Assembly (NCBI RefSeq): GCF_003071365.1
Contig: NZ_CP028960.1
Span: 2,710,501 to 2,774,500, forward strand
Length of the DNA: 64,000 nt
Origin: Methyloceanibacter sp. wino2
GTDB lineage: Bacteria > Pseudomonadota > Alphaproteobacteria > Rhizobiales > Methyloligellaceae
Reading direction: 5' to 3'
Position numbers and translations under genes: made by a program. Below the pieces are notes generated by a model that made no database searches, had not been told where the DNA came from, and saw only the letters and a list, made by a program, of their open reading frames with translations. Each line of letters begins with the position of its first letter. Within the stretch, counting starts at the first letter, position 1. Shown piece by piece: positions 60,967 through 64,000 of this stretch.

Positions 60967-61710
60967 ATGCAACTGACCGTGGTCGGGTGCGGCGATGCGT
61001 TTGGCGCCGGAAACCGGCTGCAAACCTGTTATTTTGTCCGCTCGGAAACGTCGACTTTTCTGATCGACTGTGGTGCGACGACGCTGATCGGTCTGAGCCG
61101 GCTGGGCTTGTCGCCGAACGATATTGACACAGTGTATGTGTCACATCTGCACGGAGATCACATCGGCGGCCTTCCGTGGCTCCTGATCCATGCCAAGTAT
61201 GTCGGCTTGCGAACGCGGCCCCTTGTGATCGTCGGCCCCAAGACGACGGAAGAGCGTTTCATCACGCTGACCGAAGCTGTCTATCCCGGCACGCTGGCCA
61301 GCGGTGTCAACTTCGATCTCGTTTTCGTCGAGCATGAAGAACAAGTCCCTGTAGAAATGAATGGCGTCTCGGTCACGCCGTTCGAAGTGCACCATCCCTC
61401 CGGTGCGCCGCCTTACGCGATGCGGTTCGGCATCGACGGTAAGACCGTGTCCTTTACCGGCGATACAGGGTGGGTCGATGTTTTGCCCGAGGTGTCGCGG
61501 GGAGCCGACCTCTTCATCTCGGAGTGCTTCCAGTACGACCTCGAGATGGCGATGCATCTCGACTACAAGACGATCGACGCCAACTACGAGAGCCTCGCGG
61601 CGAAGCGCGTCTTGCTGACCCATATGGGCCAGGAGATGCTCGATGCTCGCGGCAAGGTGGATCTTGCGCGCTACGAGCTTGCCGAAGACGGTATGGTGAT
61701 CGACCTCTGA
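60967..61710 (+). CDS. MBL-fold metallo-hydrolase
   Basis: A 247-residue beta-lactamase-fold hydrolase. The metal-binding motif SHLHGDHIGG and further ligands in FEVHHPSGAPPYAMRFG, FTGDTGW and LLTHMGQEM fit a two-zinc enzyme of the RNase Z-like or phosphodiesterase subfamily. I chose ATG 60967, which places the family start MQLTVVGCGDAFG at the N-terminus; the frame opens at 60907. The substrate is not certain. Confidence 0.87.
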   Translation: MQLTVVGCGDAFGAGNRLQTCYFVRSETSTFLIDCGATTLIGLSRLGLSPNDIDTVYVSHLHGDHIGGLPWLLIHAKYVGLRTRPLVIVGPKTTEERFITLTEAVYPGTLASGVNFDLVFVEHEEQVPVEMNGVSVTPFEVHHPSGAPPYAMRFGIDGKTVSFTGDTGWVDVLPEVSRGADLFISECFQYDLEMAMHLDYKTIDANYESLAAKRVLLTHMGQEMLDARGKVDLARYELAEDGMVIDL

Positions 61711-61780
61711 CCACCGCGGCGCTCGCGCGTGAGCCGCGTGGCCTTGCGTCTCTCGGTCCCTAATTGCGTCTTGGTGCCCG

Positions 61781-62392
61781 ATGTCGGACTTCAATGCGAT
61801 CCTGAGTGCGATCCGGCACTGCCGTATTTGTGTGGAGACGCCACGCGGCCGGCCATTGCCGCATGAGCCGCGCCCCGTTCTGCGGGCCAGCACGACGGCG
61901 CGCCTGGCCATTTGCGGTCAAGCGCCGGGGACGCGGGTGCACCGCTCCGGCAAGCCCTTTACCGACCCCTCCGGCGACCGCTTGCGGTCCTGGCTGAACA
62001 TGACGCCCGAGACGTTCTACGACGAATCCCGGGTCGCCATCGTGCCCATGGGCTTCTGCTTTCCGGGGCTCGACGCGAAGGGAGGCGATCTGCCCCCGCG
62101 TCGGGAGTGCGCGGTGCGCTGGCATCCCGATCTCTTTTCAGCGCTGCCGAACGTCGAGTTGATCCTGGCGGTCGGGGCGTACGCCCAAGCGTTTCACCTG
62201 GGGTCAGCGCGGGGAAGGACGCTGCAGGAAACCATGCTCAACTGGCGGGAGCATCTCAAAGAGCCCAGGAGACCACGTGTGTTCCCACTGCCCCATCCGT
62301 CCTGGCGGAACAATGCCTGGCTCAAGAAGAACCCGTGGTTCGAGGAGGAGCTGCTTCCGGTGCTGCGCCATGAGGTGGGCAAGGTCGTGTGA
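61781..62392 (+). CDS. Uracil-DNA glycosylase family protein
   Basis: A 203-residue UDG-superfamily protein: RHCRICVETPRG near the start, LAICGQAPGTRVHRSGKPFTDPSGDRLRSWL as the catalytic-site region, VAIVPMGFCFPG, and the C-terminal FPLPHPSWRNNAWLKKNPW. This belongs to the group without an assigned damage substrate. The cysteines expected for an iron-sulfur UDG family 4 are not complete. It follows the MBL gene by 70 bases. Confidence 0.85.
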   Translation: MSDFNAILSAIRHCRICVETPRGRPLPHEPRPVLRASTTARLAICGQAPGTRVHRSGKPFTDPSGDRLRSWLNMTPETFYDESRVAIVPMGFCFPGLDAKGGDLPPRRECAVRWHPDLFSALPNVELILAVGAYAQAFHLGSARGRTLQETMLNWREHLKEPRRPRVFPLPHPSWRNNAWLKKNPWFEEELLPVLRHEVGKVV

Positions 62393-62496
62393 GCCAGCTT
62401 GCGGACCGTGGAATATTTATCTACGGTATCGGCCTATTCTGGTGAAAATTAGAACTGTGTTTCTAATCGGCCTGAATATCCCGCCTATTTTCTCGG

Positions 62497-62985
62497 ATGG
62501 CTTCGATGCTGGATCGGATGGACCGCAAGATCCTGGAAATCTTGCAGGAGGATTGCACCTTGCCGGTCGCCGAGATCGGCAAGCGGATCGGGCTGTCGAC
62601 GACCCCGTGCTGGCGCCGGATCCAGAAGCTCGAAGAGCAGGGGGTGATCGAGCGGCGCGTGGCGCTGTTGGACCCCAAGAAAGTCAACGCGGGTGTGACG
62701 GTGTTCGTGTCCATCACGACCAGCAACCACACCAAGGAATGGCTCGAGCGTTTTCATGCCGCACTCGCCGACTTTCCGGAGGTTGTCGAGTTCTACCGTA
62801 TGAGTGGGCAGATCGACTATCTCTTGCGCGTGGTAGTCCCGGACATCGAACGCTACGACGCGTTCTACAAGCGCCTGATCGCCAAAATCGAACTCTCCGA
62901 TGTGAGTTCGGCCTTCGCCATGGAGCAGATCAAGTTCACCACGTCCTTGCCGCTCGGCTATGCCGCAGAGGAAAAGCGCACTTGA
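62497..62985 (+). CDS. Lrp/AsnC family transcriptional regulator
   Basis: A 162-residue regulator. The N-terminal helix-turn-helix reads MDRKILEILQEDCTLPVAEIGKRIGLSTTPCWRRIQKLEEQGVIERRVALLD. The C-terminal effector (RAM) domain has VFVSITTSNHTKEWLERFHAAL and YRMSGQIDYLLRVVVPDIERYDAFY. Such proteins respond to amino acids. ATG 62497 or 62506. It converges on the dehydrogenase gene. Confidence 0.92.
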   Translation: MASMLDRMDRKILEILQEDCTLPVAEIGKRIGLSTTPCWRRIQKLEEQGVIERRVALLDPKKVNAGVTVFVSITTSNHTKEWLERFHAALADFPEVVEFYRMSGQIDYLLRVVVPDIERYDAFYKRLIAKIELSDVSSAFAMEQIKFTTSLPLGYAAEEKRT

Positions 62986-62991
62986 GGCGTG

Positions 62992-63876
62992 CTAGGACGG
63001 TTTGGTCTCGTCGCGGGTGAGCCGTGCGATCAGGCTGGAGGTGTCCCAGCGCCGCCCGCCCATTTTCTGAACATCGGCATAGAACTGATCGACGAGCGCG
63101 GTGACGGGTAGGCTCGCGCCGTTGCGGCGGGCTTCGTCGAAACACATCCCGAAGTCCTTGCGGACCCAATCGACGGCAAAGCCGAACTCGAACTCGCCCG
63201 CGATCATGGTCTTCCAGCGATTTTCCATCTGCCAGGACTGCGCGGCGCCCTTGGAGATGGTGGCGATGACCTTCTCCATGTCGAGCCCGGCGCGCATGCC
63301 GAAGTTGAGCGCCTCGGCCAGCCCCTGGATGAGACCGGCGATGCAGATCTGATTGACCATCTTGGTGAGCTGTCCGGCGCCGGACGGCCCAATGAGAGTG
63401 ACGGCGTGGGCGAACGCGGCGATTGCGGCTTGCGCCTTCGCGAAGTCCGTCTCGTCGCCGCCCACCATCACCGTGAGCTTGCCGTTTTCGGCGCCGGCCT
63501 GTCCGCCGGAGACGGGCGCATCGAGCGCGCCGGCGCCGTGGCTCTTCGCGGCCTCATAGAGTTCGCGTGCGATCTCGGCGGATGCGGTGGTGTGGTCCAC
63601 ATGGACGGCGCCGGGCTTCAAGCATTGATAGAAACCGTCGGGGCCCAGCGTCACCGCGCGCAGATCGTCGTCGTTGCCGACGCAGGTGAAGACGATATCG
63701 GCGTTCGCCGCTGCCGCTGCCGGTGTGGCTCCGAACGATCCACCGTGCTCGGCGACCCATTTCTCGGCCTTTTCGCGCGTGCGGTTGAACACGGTCACAT
63801 CGTGTCCGCTTGCCGCGAGATGGCCGGCCATCGGGTATCCCATCACGCCAAGACCGATCCACGCGACTTTGCTCAT
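62992..63876 (-). CDS. 3-hydroxyisobutyrate dehydrogenase-type oxidoreductase
   Basis: A 294-residue beta-hydroxyacid dehydrogenase. The cofactor loop WIGLGVMGYPMAGHLAASGHDVTVFNRT, substrate motif LDAPVSGGQAGAENGKLTVMVGG, and the catalytic Lys in GPSGAGQLTKMVNQ are present. Possible reactions include oxidation of 3-hydroxyisobutyrate or reduction of tartronate semialdehyde. Complete length. Confidence 0.92.
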   Translation of the reverse strand: MSKVAWIGLGVMGYPMAGHLAASGHDVTVFNRTREKAEKWVAEHGGSFGATPAAAAANADIVFTCVGNDDDLRAVTLGPDGFYQCLKPGAVHVDHTTASAEIARELYEAAKSHGAGALDAPVSGGQAGAENGKLTVMVGGDETDFAKAQAAIAAFAHAVTLIGPSGAGQLTKMVNQICIAGLIQGLAEALNFGMRAGLDMEKVIATISKGAAQSWQMENRWKTMIAGEFEFGFAVDWVRKDFGMCFDEARRNGASLPVTALVDQFYADVQKMGGRRWDTSSLIARLTRDETKPS

Positions 63877-63926
63877 GAAGCCCCCGTCTTTCTTGCCTTC
63901 GTCCGCATCGCGGCAACCATAAAGGA

Positions 63927-63951
63927 AATGGCCGGGACGAACCCGGCCATT
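63927..63951 (-). repeat. Hairpin repeat, same arms as 25963-25987
   Basis: AATGGCCGGG, loop ACGAA, CCCGGCCATT. Identical ten-base arms to the hairpin at 25963-25987. It lies upstream of the dehydrogenase gene, so it is more likely a terminator of a gene to the right or a dispersed element. Confidence 0.55.
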
Positions 63952-64000
63952 CTCTCATTCTTCAAATTTCGCGGCCGACGGCCTGCGCGTCGGGGCCGTC

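Noticed and set aside
1-64000. tRNA, rRNA or CRISPR array
   Set aside because: I looked for T-loop-like GTTCGA patterns, tandem direct repeats with spacers and rRNA-like segments and found none convincing. A tRNA search program would settle it.

Overview
The window is high-GC DNA from an alphaproteobacterium, most likely a Hyphomicrobiales (Rhizobiales) member. The evidence is the neighbourhoods: divJ followed by a peptidoglycan-binding protein and DUF1491; degP, a two-component pair and glnE; a PleC-like kinase next to glnE and pepN; ccmIEFH; and a gene-transfer-agent (GTA) head cluster. I cannot name the genus. I recognised no tRNA, rRNA, CRISPR array, integrase or intact transposase.

Layout. 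0-2 kb: a PAS protein and a translationally coupled pair resembling GafY (DnaA domain IV-type helix-turn-helix) and GafZ (DUF6456), the known activators of alphaproteobacterial GTAs. 2-11.8 kb: housekeeping and envelope genes (sufE, divJ, peptidoglycan-binding protein, class A PBP1). 11.8-27.6 kb: a GTA-like head cluster (TerS-like, TerL, portal, prohead protease, capsid, head-tail connectors) that has been damaged. An AT-rich three-gene cassette sits in front of it. Cargo genes (SDR, cation efflux, two unknown proteins) lie between protease and capsid. A TerB-like gene is inserted further on. The tail module is gone: the first 36 or so codons of the major tail protein run straight into the 3' end of a tail-fibre-like gene. 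27.6-44 kb: a PepSY-like protein with a PhoPQ-type pair, a lipoprotein, ccmIEFH, degP, a two-component pair whose regulator is frameshifted, glnE, and a PleC-like kinase. 44-55 kb: pepN, a copper ATPase, a dihaem cytochrome, arsR-arsC-arsH, dusA, terC and an OxyR-like regulator with an OxyR box. 55-64 kb: an ICMT-type methyltransferase, phosphomannomutase, two retropepsin-like proteases with DUF1289, a third DivJ/PleC/PdhS-type kinase (frameshifted), an MBL hydrolase, a UDG-family protein, an Lrp regulator and a hydroxyacid dehydrogenase.

Most interesting points. (1) The cassette at 12321-14015 encodes a 459-residue protein. With Thr2 exposed after Met removal it shows the Thr1/Asp17/Lys arrangement of proteasome beta and HslV subunits, and it is translationally coupled to a small partner. 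(2) A motif ATATAGGA-N6-TCCT occurs as a perfect palindrome in front of gafY and again overlapping a TTGACA box at 11828-11850, where the original GTA promoter may have been. This would link regulator and cluster. (3) The GTA tail deletion junction near 26738. (4) An OxyR-like protein that lacks the peroxidatic cysteine although its promoter carries a near-complete OxyR box.

Two sensor/regulator genes carry one-base shifts in short G or C runs, so a few sequence errors are possible.
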